DNA from: Elusimicrobiota bacterium | GTDB taxonomy: Bacteria > Elusimicrobiota > Elusimicrobia > UBA1565 > JACRDR01 | Direction of reading: 5' to 3' | DNA length: 38,035 nt | Assembly: GCA_026388115.1 (NCBI GenBank) | Contig: JAPLKK010000016.1 | Coordinates: 1-38,035 of the forward strand | Part shown: positions 1 through 7,196 of the stretch, piece after piece | Layout of the letters: every line of letters starts with the position of its first letter | Position numbering within the stretch: the first letter of the stretch is position 1 | The notes under the pieces: model-generated | Databases searched by the model: none | Seen by the model: the letters and a program-made list of their open reading frames with translations, nothing else | Told to the model about the DNA's origin: nothing | Program-made: the position numbers and the translations under genes

Positions 1-2
1 TC

Positions 3-308
3 GCGCGGGCCTTGAGCCAGGCCGTGGGAATGAGCTCGTTCGGCACCTGCCAGTTCATCCTGGGCGCATCGGAGCTTATCGGCTCGCTGTTCCACGGCTC
101 CCCCCGCGGAGGAAGGATCCTGCTTCGCCTGCTGAGAAATAGGAAGTCGGTAGGGATCGAAATGGTCCTGGAATGCGACGGGGACGGATCGGGCCCCGAA
201 ACTCCTTTTGACGCGGTGCTGCCCCTGTTGGACGAGTACGAAGTCGTTCCCACCGACGGCGGCGGAAGACGCGTCGTGGCCAGAAAGTGGGAATGTTCGA
301 AACCCTAA
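3..308 (+). CDS. RsbT-like anti-sigma regulatory ATPase, 3' end only
   Basis: The reading frame is open to the left edge, so this is the C-terminal part of a gene that begins outside the window; the TTG at 12 in the ORF track is not a convincing start. The layout resembles the GHKL ATPase fold of RsbT/RsbW-type anti-sigma regulators: an ASELIGSLFH helix in the N-box position, a GGRILLRLL strand, an IEMVLECDGDGSG segment where the D-x-G-x-G ATP motif belongs, and a C-terminal EYEV...GGGRRVVARKW strand pair typical of RsbT. The G1 box is not canonical and the N-box asparagine is absent, so ATP binding may be weak. Such proteins regulate partner-switching modules for stress responses. A lipoprotein gene follows 10 bp downstream. 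Family assignment is from remembered motif order, not a search. Confidence 0.5.
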   Translation, partial: ARALSQAVGMSSFGTCQFILGASELIGSLFHGSPRGGRILLRLLRNRKSVGIEMVLECDGDGSGPETPFDAVLPLLDEYEVVPTDGGGRRVVARKWECSKP

Positions 309-318
309 GGAGGCGTCC

Positions 319-753
319 ATGAAGTCCAGCTTAAGAGTCCCATTGGCGGCGGCAGCCGTCGCCGGATGCCTATCCGGGTGCGCGACGTTCCCGACGCTCT
401 TCGGCTCGGCCGGCCCCAAGATGAGCGTCAGCCCGACGATCCCGGCGGCCGAGGGCACCGTGCGCTTCGCGCGGGCGACCAACGACAACACGAGCATCGA
501 CCTGAAGGTCCATCATCTGGCGAATCCGGAGAAGCTGACCCCTCCGGCCAAGAACTACGTCGTTTGGGTGCGCGCAAGCCAAACCGCGCCGCCCCAGAAC
601 ATCGGCGCGCTGACCGTCGACAACAACCTCACCGGCACGCTCAGGACCGTCACTTCGCTTCATAGCTTCGGGCTCTCGATCACCGCCGAAGTCACCGGCG
701 AAGTCCAAGCACCCACCGGACCGCCGCTGCTCTGGATCGAGCACAACGACTGA
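319..753 (+). CDS. Small lipoprotein with anti-sigma-K/RskA-like C-terminal fold (hypothetical)
   Basis: The protein has 144 residues when started at the ATG at 319, which has a strong AAGGAGG ribosome site 6-12 bases upstream; the longer ORF-track start at 208 is an artefact. Residues 1-20 form a lipoprotein signal peptide with lipobox LSGC, so the mature protein is probably membrane anchored in the periplasm. The C-terminal half (NYVVWVR ... NIGALTV ... GLSITAE) resembles small secreted proteins often annotated near anti-sigma factors, in which an Ig-like beta domain ends in a 'theta-like ITAE' strand. It lies directly after the RsbT-like gene and before an outer-membrane barrel, probably in one transcript. 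The function is unknown. Confidence 0.72.
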   Translation: MKSSLRVPLAAAAVAGCLSGCATFPTLFGSAGPKMSVSPTIPAAEGTVRFARATNDNTSIDLKVHHLANPEKLTPPAKNYVVWVRASQTAPPQNIGALTVDNNLTGTLRTVTSLHSFGLSITAEVTGEVQAPTGPPLLWIEHND

Positions 754-775
754 TATCTAAAGGAGAAATAGAAAC

Positions 776-1387
776 ATGAAGCTACTGACTACAGCGCTCG
801 TAATCGGACTTTTTCTGGTCTCGACGCATGCGAATGCTCAGGTGACGCCGGGAGCTCAGCAGGCGACGATCACTCTCGGCTTGGCCAACCCGGTGAGCAA
901 CGACAGCGTGGACGACCAGACCGAGACGTTCGGCGAGCTCGGGCCGGCGTTCGGATTCACCTACCTCTATCAGCTCCAGAGATACGTGAGCATCGGCGGC
1001 GACTTCAACTACAAATACTTGAGGACCAAAGACGCCACCACCGGGCACGGCCCGGTCGAGATCAAGTCATCGGCCTGGACCTTGCTGGCGATCGCGAGGG
1101 GCGATCTGCTGCCGGACAATAACCTCCGGCCTTACGGCCTGCTGGGACTCGGGGTCGGCGGGGTCAGAAGATCGACGGAGTACAGCACACACCCGAGCTT
1201 GGACTCCACCCGGACCTCCAACGGTCCCGCCCTTGCGCTAGGCGGCGGAGTGGACTACGACATCAATGCGACCTGGCTCGCCGGCGCGGAGCTTCGCTAC
1301 AACTACATCCACACCAGCGACAACGAGATCGGCGCCGACAGCGTCAGCACTCTCGACTTCCTGGTCAAGCTCGGCTACAAGTTCTGA
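776..1387 (+). CDS. Outer-membrane beta-barrel protein (OmpW/Opa-like size class)
   Basis: This 203-residue protein has a signal peptide (MKLLTTALVIGLFLVSTHANA, cleavage near ANA-QV). The remainder consists of alternating amphipathic strands rich in Tyr, Gly and Asn (FGFTYLYQLQRYVSIGGDFNYKY, GLLGLGVGGVR, AGAELRYNYIHT) and ends in the aromatic-terminated strand FLVKLGYKF, the C-terminal Phe recognised by the BAM complex. The length fits an eight-stranded barrel. An AAGGAG ribosome site is 10 bases upstream. It is co-oriented with the lipoprotein gene 22 bp upstream. No specific ligand can be assigned; OmpW-like or attachment-type barrels are possible. Confidence 0.8.
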   Translation: MKLLTTALVIGLFLVSTHANAQVTPGAQQATITLGLANPVSNDSVDDQTETFGELGPAFGFTYLYQLQRYVSIGGDFNYKYLRTKDATTGHGPVEIKSSAWTLLAIARGDLLPDNNLRPYGLLGLGVGGVRRSTEYSTHPSLDSTRTSNGPALALGGGVDYDINATWLAGAELRYNYIHTSDNEIGADSVSTLDFLVKLGYKF

Positions 1388-1411
1388 ACGCGGCCTCTAT
1401 GAGGTGATGCG

Positions 1412-2005
1412 ATGAAGGTCGTCGCGAAAGACCTGGTGGAGAAGACGCCGGTCAGAGCGCTTCAGCCGCCCCCGGCCGCGGCGAAGAGCTTGATCAAGAA
1501 TGACGCGGTCGTGGACGTGTGCATCACGCACGCGGAAGCGGAATTCGTCGTCCGGCAGCTGCAGCAAGCGGGCTTCGACATGACGAAGCTCTCGATCGTC
1601 GGCAAGAACTTCCACAGCGAGGAGCATGTGACCGGTTACTACAGCACGGGAGACCGGATGAAGTCCTGGGGTAAGATGGGCGCATTCTGGGGCGGCGTAT
1701 GGGGCATGCTCGCCGGCTCCGCCTTCTTCCTGATCCCAGGGATCGGTCCGGTATTGATCGCCGGGCCGCTCGTCGCCGCCCTCGTCGGCGTTCTCGAACG
1801 AGCCGCGGTCGTCGGCGGCCTGAGCGTGCTGGGGGCGGGTCTTTACAGCCTGGGAATCCCCGAAGACAGCATCGTGACCTATGAAACGGCTCTCAAGCAG
1901 GACAAATTCCTGGTGATCGCGCACGGCACTTCTGAAGAGCTGGCAAAAGCGCGGGGCATCCTGGGCTACCGGTCCGACGGTTTGGACGCCTTCCGCACCA
2001 TTTGA
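1412..2005 (+). CDS. General stress protein 17M-like membrane protein
   Basis: The protein has 197 residues. The segment from about residue 30 (VVDVCITHAEAEFVVRQLQQAGFDMTKLSIVGK) matches the start of the general stress protein 17M-like (YflT-type) domain, which begins with a beta-strand and the helix 'a...v..L..aGf....isvv'. The central part is a glycine-rich hydrophobic stretch (WGGVWGMLAGSAFFLIPGIGPVLIAGPLVAALVG) that forms one or two membrane segments. The C-terminal part again carries the same alpha/beta half motif (GIPEDSIVTYETALKQDKFLVIAHG). A GAGGTGATG ribosome site precedes the ATG. It follows the barrel gene by 24 bp. Biochemical function is unknown in the family; a stress role is inferred from Bacillus homologues and from the ferritin-like neighbour. 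Confidence 0.75.
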   Translation: MKVVAKDLVEKTPVRALQPPPAAAKSLIKNDAVVDVCITHAEAEFVVRQLQQAGFDMTKLSIVGKNFHSEEHVTGYYSTGDRMKSWGKMGAFWGGVWGMLAGSAFFLIPGIGPVLIAGPLVAALVGVLERAAVVGGLSVLGAGLYSLGIPEDSIVTYETALKQDKFLVIAHGTSEELAKARGILGYRSDGLDAFRTI

Positions 2006-2032
2006 GAGCCGCCGTCCCGGAACACATCCGCT

Positions 2033-2608
2033 TTACGGATCTTTCGTCTCCAGCAGCGGCGAGTCGAGCATCGACGAGAGGTCCTCGGCATGCTCTTCTT
2101 CGTTGGCCAGGATGCCTTCCAGCATGATGCGGGTCGTCGAGTCGTCGTTGCCCAGGCGGCGGATGGCCTCGCCATAGCTGGCGACCGCGATGCGCTCGGC
2201 GACGAGATCCTCTCGGATCATATCCCGCAGATCCCTGCCCTCCACATACTCGGTATTGCTCCGCGCCGCCAGGCTCGTGGGCGAGAAGTCCGGCGCGCCG
2301 CCCAACTGCACGATCCTCTTGGCGATCAGGTCGGCGTGCGCCTGCTCCTCGCCGGCGTGCTGGGCGAACTCGGCCGCGACGCTCTGGGCGTGGATACCCT
2401 TGGCCATGAACTGATGGCGCTTGTATCTCAGGAAGCAGACGATCTCCGTGGCGAGCGCATCGTTGAGCGCTCTGATGACGGCCTCGCGGTCGCCTCTATA
2501 GCCGGCGGTCACGGCCCCCTGCTCGATGTGTCTGCACGCGTGATCGCGCAGCTGCTTGATGTCGCTCAGGAAGGGCTTTTTGTCGATTACCTTATCCCCG
2601 TTGTTCAC
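2033..2608 (-). CDS. Ferritin-like / bacterioferritin-type iron-binding protein
   Basis: This 191-residue protein starts at GTG (2606-2608) with a GAAGGGG ribosome site upstream. It has the four-helix ferritin-like pattern with all expected carboxylate/histidine ligands: ALATEIVCFLRYK (helix 1 Glu), FAQHAGEEQAHADLIAKRI (E-x-x-H, helix 2), MIREDLVAERIAVASYGEAI (helix 3 Glu) and GILANEEEHAEDLSSML (E-x-x-H, helix 4). Members of this cytoplasmic superfamily oxidise or store iron or detoxify peroxide. It ends tail-to-tail with the 17M-like gene, 27 bp apart. It could equally be annotated as a Dps- or bacterioferritin-like protein; no axial heme methionine can be assigned with confidence. Confidence 0.85.
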   Translation of the reverse strand: MNNGDKVIDKKPFLSDIKQLRDHACRHIEQGAVTAGYRGDREAVIRALNDALATEIVCFLRYKRHQFMAKGIHAQSVAAEFAQHAGEEQAHADLIAKRIVQLGGAPDFSPTSLAARSNTEYVEGRDLRDMIREDLVAERIAVASYGEAIRRLGNDDSTTRIMLEGILANEEEHAEDLSSMLDSPLLETKDP

Positions 2609-2635
2609 GATGCCCCTTCGCCGAAATCCCCGGAG

Positions 2636-2950
2636 CTATTTCAACTGCTTGCCGATATGCGTCCAGGCGCTCTTAAGCTCGCCGGTCATATGCCCCAGCT
2701 CGGAGGCGCTGACGCGCTTGACCCGTCCGTAGCGGGCCGCGGTGTCGTCTACGAGTCTCTCGTAGGTCTCTTTATTGATGTCCTTGAGCTTCTCCATCTT
2801 CTCGAGCACTTCTCCCTTCAATTGAAGCGCCCAGCCCGCGATCCTTTCGCGATTCTTGGCTCCCCGCTTTCCATAGAGAAAATAGCCTCCGGCCGCGGCG
2901 AGCGCCGCCAAACCGATCCCTGCTCCCAGCATCTTGTTCTTAGTGTTCAT
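2636..2950 (-). CDS. YtxH-like small membrane protein
   Basis: The product is 104 residues when started at the ATG at 2948-2950, which has a GGGGAAG ribosome site five bases upstream; the ORF-track start 14 codons earlier lacks one. It begins with a short positively charged segment and one transmembrane helix (MLGAGIGLAALAAAGGYFLYGKRGAK) followed by a basic, helical cytoplasmic tail, the YtxH-type arrangement (GXXXGXXAGLLXAP-like N-terminus). Function in the family is undefined, with stress association in Bacillus. It lies upstream of the ferritin-like gene on the same strand (27 bp gap) and is probably co-transcribed. A palindromic repeat is located 72 bp upstream of its start. Confidence 0.68.
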   Translation of the reverse strand: MNTKNKMLGAGIGLAALAAAGGYFLYGKRGAKNRERIAGWALQLKGEVLEKMEKLKDINKETYERLVDDTAARYGRVKRVSASELGHMTGELKSAWTHIGKQLK

Positions 2951-3021
2951 GATCTTCCCCTTTGTCGGTCCAAGGACCGACGGACCAATCAAGTATACGC
3001 GCCCGCCGGAGTCCGCAACAA

Positions 3022-3059
3022 TGCGGAGTTCTACTAGGCATCGAGGGTAGAATTACGCA
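3022..3059. repeat. Palindromic intergenic repeat, copy A
   Basis: Left arm TGCGGAGTTCTAC (3022-3034) and right arm GTAGAATTACGCA (3047-3059) pair in 11 of 13 positions around a 12-base loop. The core is repeated at 4995-5035 and 6709-6748. It lies between the end of the HEAT-repeat gene and the start of the YtxH-like gene, outside any credible CDS. Confidence 0.75.
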
Positions 3060-3079
3060 AGACACCTGGCCGCGTCCCG

Positions 3080-4543
3080 TTAAGGTGCGGGCTCGGGCTT
3101 GCCGCCGCATTCGCCGATCCAGTCCGCCAGAGCCGCAGCCGCATTCTTGCGCAGCCATGGGTCCGGCGAGGTCAGGCCCTTGGTCAATTCCGCCTTCGCC
3201 TTCTCTCCGCTGATCTGCCGGAGAAGCTGGACCGCGCCGGCGCGGTTGACCGGATCGGTCCCGTTCGACATGATGTCGGCCAGCATGGGGATGGTCTCTT
3301 CCGGATAACCGCCCCTGGCGAGCGCGGCGACCGCGGCGAATCGCTGCCACTCCCTTGTTTTTCCCTGCGCGTCTTTGAGCAGTTGTTCCACTTTCGCCTG
3401 AGACCAGTCGGCGTGCGGACGTCTGGCGAGCTTTTCGGCGCCCGAGTTATACAAGACCTCCAGATTCGCTCTAGCGACGTCGCGGACGCTGCTCGAGCCG
3501 TCGTTCGCCGCCGACCACCTTAACGCCGAATCAGCCGCGCAGACGCGGCGCGTTCCAAGGCATTCGGCCGCTCGTGACCGGACCGTGTCGTCTGGATCGA
3601 GCTTCAGCGCCGAGATGGCGACGGGCGCGTACTTGTCGTCCCAGATCCTTTTTAAAGCGGAGATCGCTTCCCGGCGGAGGACCGGGTTCTTGTCCTCAAG
3701 CATTCTCATGATGAGCGGCTCGTCGCCGGGTTCGGCGACTCGGGCGATGGCTCCGGCCGCCGTTTTCGAGATAAGACTGTTCTTGTGATACATCAACAAT
3801 CGGTACCGCGAGATCGTCTCATGCCCGAGCGCGCTCGCGAGATATTCGATGATCGCCTCCTTCTTCTGGGCGGGGACCGCCGGATCATCCACGTCTTTCA
3901 TGATCCTGTCGATCGCCATGACGCCGAAGCCGGAGAGGTCGATCTTGTGGCGGCTATCGTATGTGTCCGTTTCTATGAATCTTTCCAGGTCGGCCGGATC
4001 TCCGATCCGGCCGATCGCGACGGCGATCTCCTGCGAATAGACACCGCCCCTCCTAAGCATCGCCCTCAAGATCGGCAAGGCCTGGCGGTTCTTCCCGTTT
4101 CCCGCCGCGGCCAATAGCGCGAAGAGCCTCTTCTCTCGGACAGCCGACTTGCGGGCGGTCCTCGAGTTGTAGGCGCCGTGCATCCCCCTATCGGGGAAGA
4201 AAGTCTTCTCCTTTGCGAGCCAAGAGGCGATCAACGAATGATACCTGGCGTCGCCGCACTGCCCGAGCGCCTGGGACACGGGCTCCAGGTCTTGGCATAT
4301 CTTCGGAGTCTTCAGTTCGGCATAAAGGGCGCGAAGGTCATTATCCGAGACGATCGGAAGCGACGGCAAGTCCTCGCAGATCGATTGCGCCTCCATCGAA
4401 GTGCTGCCGCGCGCCGCCGACAACGCCTGGTGCACATCGTTGAAATGGCGAAGCCGATCCTCCGCCAAGGTCCTTTTGGATGAGACCAATAATAGGAGAC
4501 CGACGGCCAGGCAAACGATCGGCGCTCGCCATCGACCGCTCAT
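3080..4543 (-). CDS. Secreted or membrane-anchored HEAT-repeat protein
   Basis: The preferred start is the ATG at 4541-4543 (MSGRWRAP...), with GGTGAGG four bases upstream, giving 487 residues; the ATG seven codons earlier is an alternative. Residues 1-28 are a Sec-type signal peptide or anchor (IVCLAVGLLLLVSS). From about residue 100 onward the protein is a run of HEAT/PBS-lyase-type helical pairs, recognisable as A-x-x-A-L-x-x-I and R-x-x-A-x-x-A-L patterns (PVLRREAISALKRI, DDTVRSRAAECLG, RAGAVQLLRQISG, PWLRKNAAAALADW). HEAT arrays are protein-binding scaffolds; no catalytic motif is visible. It ends just before repeat copy A and has a small charged secreted protein gene 49 bp upstream on the same strand. 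Confidence 0.8.
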   Translation of the reverse strand: MSGRWRAPIVCLAVGLLLLVSSKRTLAEDRLRHFNDVHQALSAARGSTSMEAQSICEDLPSLPIVSDNDLRALYAELKTPKICQDLEPVSQALGQCGDARYHSLIASWLAKEKTFFPDRGMHGAYNSRTARKSAVREKRLFALLAAAGNGKNRQALPILRAMLRRGGVYSQEIAVAIGRIGDPADLERFIETDTYDSRHKIDLSGFGVMAIDRIMKDVDDPAVPAQKKEAIIEYLASALGHETISRYRLLMYHKNSLISKTAAGAIARVAEPGDEPLIMRMLEDKNPVLRREAISALKRIWDDKYAPVAISALKLDPDDTVRSRAAECLGTRRVCAADSALRWSAANDGSSSVRDVARANLEVLYNSGAEKLARRPHADWSQAKVEQLLKDAQGKTREWQRFAAVAALARGGYPEETIPMLADIMSNGTDPVNRAGAVQLLRQISGEKAKAELTKGLTSPDPWLRKNAAAALADWIGECGGKPEPAP

Positions 4544-4591
4544 ACCCTCACCTTCGCGACCCATGATCCCACGGCCCCCTCCCCCAGCGGC

Positions 4592-4960
4592 TTAATTGCT
4601 CTCGGCCAGGCGCTGCAGGCCTGGTTTCTTGTCTTTGTCGTCCTGAACCTCCTTCTTTTCGCCGTCCGCCAGAAGCTGCTGTCCTTTTCCGCCGCCCAGA
4701 GCCTCGCCCTTCTCTCGCAGTCTCTCTCCCCGTTTTTCGCGCCGCGCCAGCTTCTCGAGCCTGATGCGCTCTCTCTTCAAGCTCGCGTCCTCCTTTACCG
4801 GCTTGATCTTGAGGGCCTTTCTGGTTTCCTTGACGGCTGCAGCGGCGGCGGCCGGCGCCGCCTGGCTCGCGCCCGCTCCGCCGCTGTCCTGGGCCAGCCC
4901 CAAGAGCGGCGTCGACAGGACGGCGAACGCCAGGGCGCTGCGTCTCAGCGTCGCGTTCAT
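4592..4960 (-). CDS. Small secreted charged protein, hypothetical
   Basis: The 122-residue product starts with a signal peptide (MNATLRRSALAFAVLSTPLLGLAQ). An alanine-rich linker (ASQAAPAAAAAA) follows, then a highly charged Lys/Arg/Glu stretch (SLKRERIRLEKLARREKRGERLREKGEAL) that should form a long helix or coiled coil. I do not recognise the family. The same design (signal peptide, Ala/Pro linker, lysine-rich tail) occurs again at 20584-20811. The ribosome site is weak. Palindromic repeat copy B ends 35 bp upstream of the start codon and may carry its promoter. Codon use and GC are like the neighbours. Confidence 0.62.
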   Translation of the reverse strand: MNATLRRSALAFAVLSTPLLGLAQDSGGAGASQAAPAAAAAAVKETRKALKIKPVKEDASLKRERIRLEKLARREKRGERLREKGEALGGGKGQQLLADGEKKEVQDDKDKKPGLQRLAESN

Positions 4961-4994
4961 CTAAGCATGATAGTCGCCGCCTCGCTCCCGCACA

Positions 4995-5035
4995 ATGCGG
5001 AGTTATACTCGGGATCGAGGGTAAACAGTACGCAT
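4995..5035. repeat. Palindromic intergenic repeat, copy B
   Basis: ATGCGGAGTTATAC (4995-5008) matches copy A with one change, followed by the shared loop ATCGAGGGTA and a degenerate right arm ending in ACGCAT (to 5035). It sits between the BamA/TamA-like gene and the small charged secreted protein gene. On the minus strand it contains TATAAC, which could serve as a -10 box. Confidence 0.7.
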
Positions 5036-5044
5036 ACGGATTGT

Positions 5045-6646
5045 TCAATGGAAAGCCTGTCCCGCCAGGATCGACAGCGACCACCGCGAGCGGCTTTGGT
5101 TGTCGTTGAGCGCGTAAGCCATGTCGATGCGCACGGGGCTGTTGTCCGCCGAGCGCGATGGGGCCGCCCGCAGCCCCAGGCCCACGCTGCGCTTGAGGTC
5201 GGCCAGCTTGATCGAGCTGGACGACGGCCACGCATACCCCGAATCGTAGAAGACGACCAAGCCGACGTCGAGCAGGCGAAGAAGCTCGTCCCAGACATAG
5301 ATGCGGTCCTCGATGTTGAAGAGGAAGCGGCGGTTGCCCGTGAACGCGCTCAAACCGTAGCCGCGCAGGCCGCTGGTCTCGCCCAGAGTCAGCGGCGTGG
5401 CCGGGTCGAGGCGCCAGCCCAGGTCCAAGCCGGTATGAAAGGCCAGCGTCTGGTACTTGAGGCCGCGCAGGTAATACACGGCGTTGAGCGAGGCGAGGCG
5501 GTTGCCGTTGCCGCCGTTGACATACGTCGAGCCGTAGGAGGAGCTCAGGAGCAGGAGCTGGTCCGCCCAGGTGAAGCCCTTGCTGACGGTCAGCTTGGGC
5601 AGGACCTGCGATTCGCTGGTCGACAGGGGACGGAAATAAGGCGCCCACGCAACGCTGGGAACGATGCTGAGCCCCAGATTGAAGTCCTCGTCGTGCGTGA
5701 ATTTCTCGATGCGGCGCACGGTGATGAAGTCCAATTCCGCCCAGTCGGCGCCTAGCTGAAGGAAGCCCAGCCGCTCGTTGTCGGGGATCGGTCCGGCGGC
5801 TTGATTGGGGATCGCGGTCAAATCGGCGCGGTGGGCCAGCAGGCCGAACTTGACGTGCCGCGTGCGTTCCGTCGAGGTCGCGATGGCGATTCCGTAGTTG
5901 ATCCCGGCCTCGCCGACGCGCTTGCGGACCAAGCCGACCGCCGTTTCGCCCGAGTAAGTCGAGACGTTGTTCTCCGCGTAGGTCACGGCGCCGCCGAAAG
6001 CCGAGGGCGCGATCGAGGCGTAGAAGGGGCGGTTCAAAGACATCGAATAATTCTGGCTCCCCGGGGCCGATTGGGCGACCATCGAGTACTCTAAGTGCTT
6101 GTGACGCAGGAACTGGCGGTCCGACGCGACGAAGGCTTTCGACGATGTGGTCCCGTCGCGGCTGTAGACGCCGGACAGCGTCTTGCCCATGCCCATGACA
6201 TTGTGCTCGGCGAGCCCGGCCTTTATGTTGGTGACGCCGCCGGCGCGCTTGAAGTTCGCGACGATCTCGAGAGTCCAGGAGTCGTAGGTGCGCACGACCA
6301 CGTCCACCGTGCCGTCCTTGTTGACCGTGGCCTCAGCCTCGGCGCGCCGGATGAAGGGCAGGAGCCGGAGGTTGCGCTCCGTCTCCTCGACCAAGTCCGG
6401 GTCGTAGCGGTCGCCGACCTCGAAGAGCAGCTCGCGCTCGATGACGACGTCGCGCGTCCTGATGTGGATGCGATTGGCCGCCCGATAGGCCAATTTGTTT
6501 TCGGGGGGAAAGTCCGTTTCGAAGACGTTGTGGCTCTCGATCCTGATCGAGGCGATGACAAGCCCCGCCGGGAGGCGGCTCGCCGCGCGCGGCGCCGCCG
6601 CCGCCGGCGCCGCAAGCCAAAAAAGCAGCAAAGTCAGATGCCGCAT
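5045..6646 (-). CDS. BamA/TamA-like outer-membrane protein (POTRA plus surface-antigen barrel)
   Basis: The start at ATG 6644-6646 gives 533 residues and puts a signal peptide (MRHLTLLLFWLAAPAAA) at the N-terminus; the ORF-track start 21 codons earlier would bury it. Residues about 30-125 contain a POTRA-like domain with the helix LVEETERNLRLLPFIRRAEA and the strand pair GTVDVVVRTYDSWTL. The rest is strand-rich and Gly/Tyr/Ser-rich, as in the Omp85 beta-barrel (GLRGYGLSAFTGNRRFLFNIEDRIYVWD resembles the conserved RGY/E-R region of the surface-antigen domain). The C-terminus is SILAGQAFH. Omp85 proteins insert or secrete outer-membrane or surface proteins. A single POTRA and about 530 residues fit a TamA/patatin-barrel or ShlB-like accessory rather than BamA itself (about 800 residues). 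Confidence 0.8.
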   Translation of the reverse strand: MRHLTLLLFWLAAPAAAAPRAASRLPAGLVIASIRIESHNVFETDFPPENKLAYRAANRIHIRTRDVVIERELLFEVGDRYDPDLVEETERNLRLLPFIRRAEAEATVNKDGTVDVVVRTYDSWTLEIVANFKRAGGVTNIKAGLAEHNVMGMGKTLSGVYSRDGTTSSKAFVASDRQFLRHKHLEYSMVAQSAPGSQNYSMSLNRPFYASIAPSAFGGAVTYAENNVSTYSGETAVGLVRKRVGEAGINYGIAIATSTERTRHVKFGLLAHRADLTAIPNQAAGPIPDNERLGFLQLGADWAELDFITVRRIEKFTHDEDFNLGLSIVPSVAWAPYFRPLSTSESQVLPKLTVSKGFTWADQLLLLSSSYGSTYVNGGNGNRLASLNAVYYLRGLKYQTLAFHTGLDLGWRLDPATPLTLGETSGLRGYGLSAFTGNRRFLFNIEDRIYVWDELLRLLDVGLVVFYDSGYAWPSSSSIKLADLKRSVGLGLRAAPSRSADNSPVRIDMAYALNDNQSRSRWSLSILAGQAFH

Positions 6647-6708
6647 GCTGTTGGATGCCCGGACATTCGGGCACATGATGATTATGCGCCATGGCGGATT
6701 CCCGGCCA

Positions 6709-6748
6709 ATGCGGAGTTCTACGCTTGCCCCCGGGTATAATTCCGCAT
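6709..6748. repeat. Palindromic intergenic repeat, copy C
   Basis: ATGCGGAGTTCTAC (6709-6722) pairs with GTATAATTCCGCAT (6735-6748) in 12 of 14 positions around a 12-base loop. This is the most symmetric copy. It lies 63 bp upstream of the BamA/TamA-like start codon, in the region between divergent genes; its right arm contains TATAAT on the plus strand. Confidence 0.75.
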
Positions 6749-6893
6749 CAAGGCGCGCCGGCAGTCGAATTCTTGAACGCGCGGCCTGCGGAAGATCGGG
6801 AATGTTACTCACCTGATCGTGGACAACTTCGCATGGCGGTCATGGCGCGGGAAGAGTACTGTATCAACGGGAACGCGGGACGAGGGAGCGGGG

Positions 6894-7052
6894 ATGAAAC
6901 CAATTGAATTCTTGAAAAACACGAACACGGTCCTGGTCTTTATCCTCCTTGTCGGGACGATTCTTGTCGGGGGCTATTTGATCGTGAAGTCGCGCAATCC
7001 GATCAACTCGATCCACGTATCCGTCGATTCCATGAGCTTTCACAAGAAGTGA
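6894..7052 (+). CDS. Small single-pass membrane protein, hypothetical
   Basis: The ATG at 6894 has GAGGGAG six bases upstream and gives a 52-residue protein; the longer ORF-track start at 6819 is less likely because its added residues are unlike a protein N-terminus before a membrane segment. The product has a short N-terminal region, one transmembrane helix (TVLVFILLVGTILVGGYLIV) and a short C-terminal tail (SRNPINSIHVSVDSMSFHKK). I do not recognise it. It stands alone between the divergent BamA/TamA-like gene and the cysteine-rich secreted gene. Confidence 0.5.
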   Translation: MKPIEFLKNTNTVLVFILLVGTILVGGYLIVKSRNPINSIHVSVDSMSFHKK

Positions 7053-7196
7053 CCTGAGCTGAGGCGCAAGGCCCCGGAAGCTCCGCGGGCGGTGACGCTT
7101 CCAGAGGCGGGGCGCCGAGAAGAACCGTAATACTACGCATCAGGCCCGGCATTATTCCGAATAGGCCCCAGGCGGGCCGGGGGATATACTCCCTAG

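Noticed and set aside
2010-2045. Hairpin ATCCG-ctttA-CGGAT followed by CTTTC as a terminator between the 17M-like and ferritin-like genes.
   Set aside because: The stem is only five base pairs and the T-run is poor.
7111-7160. Possible fourth copy of the palindromic element (GTAATACTACGCATCA resembles the right arm).
   Set aside because: Only a partial arm match with no recognisable partner arm; cannot be separated from chance.
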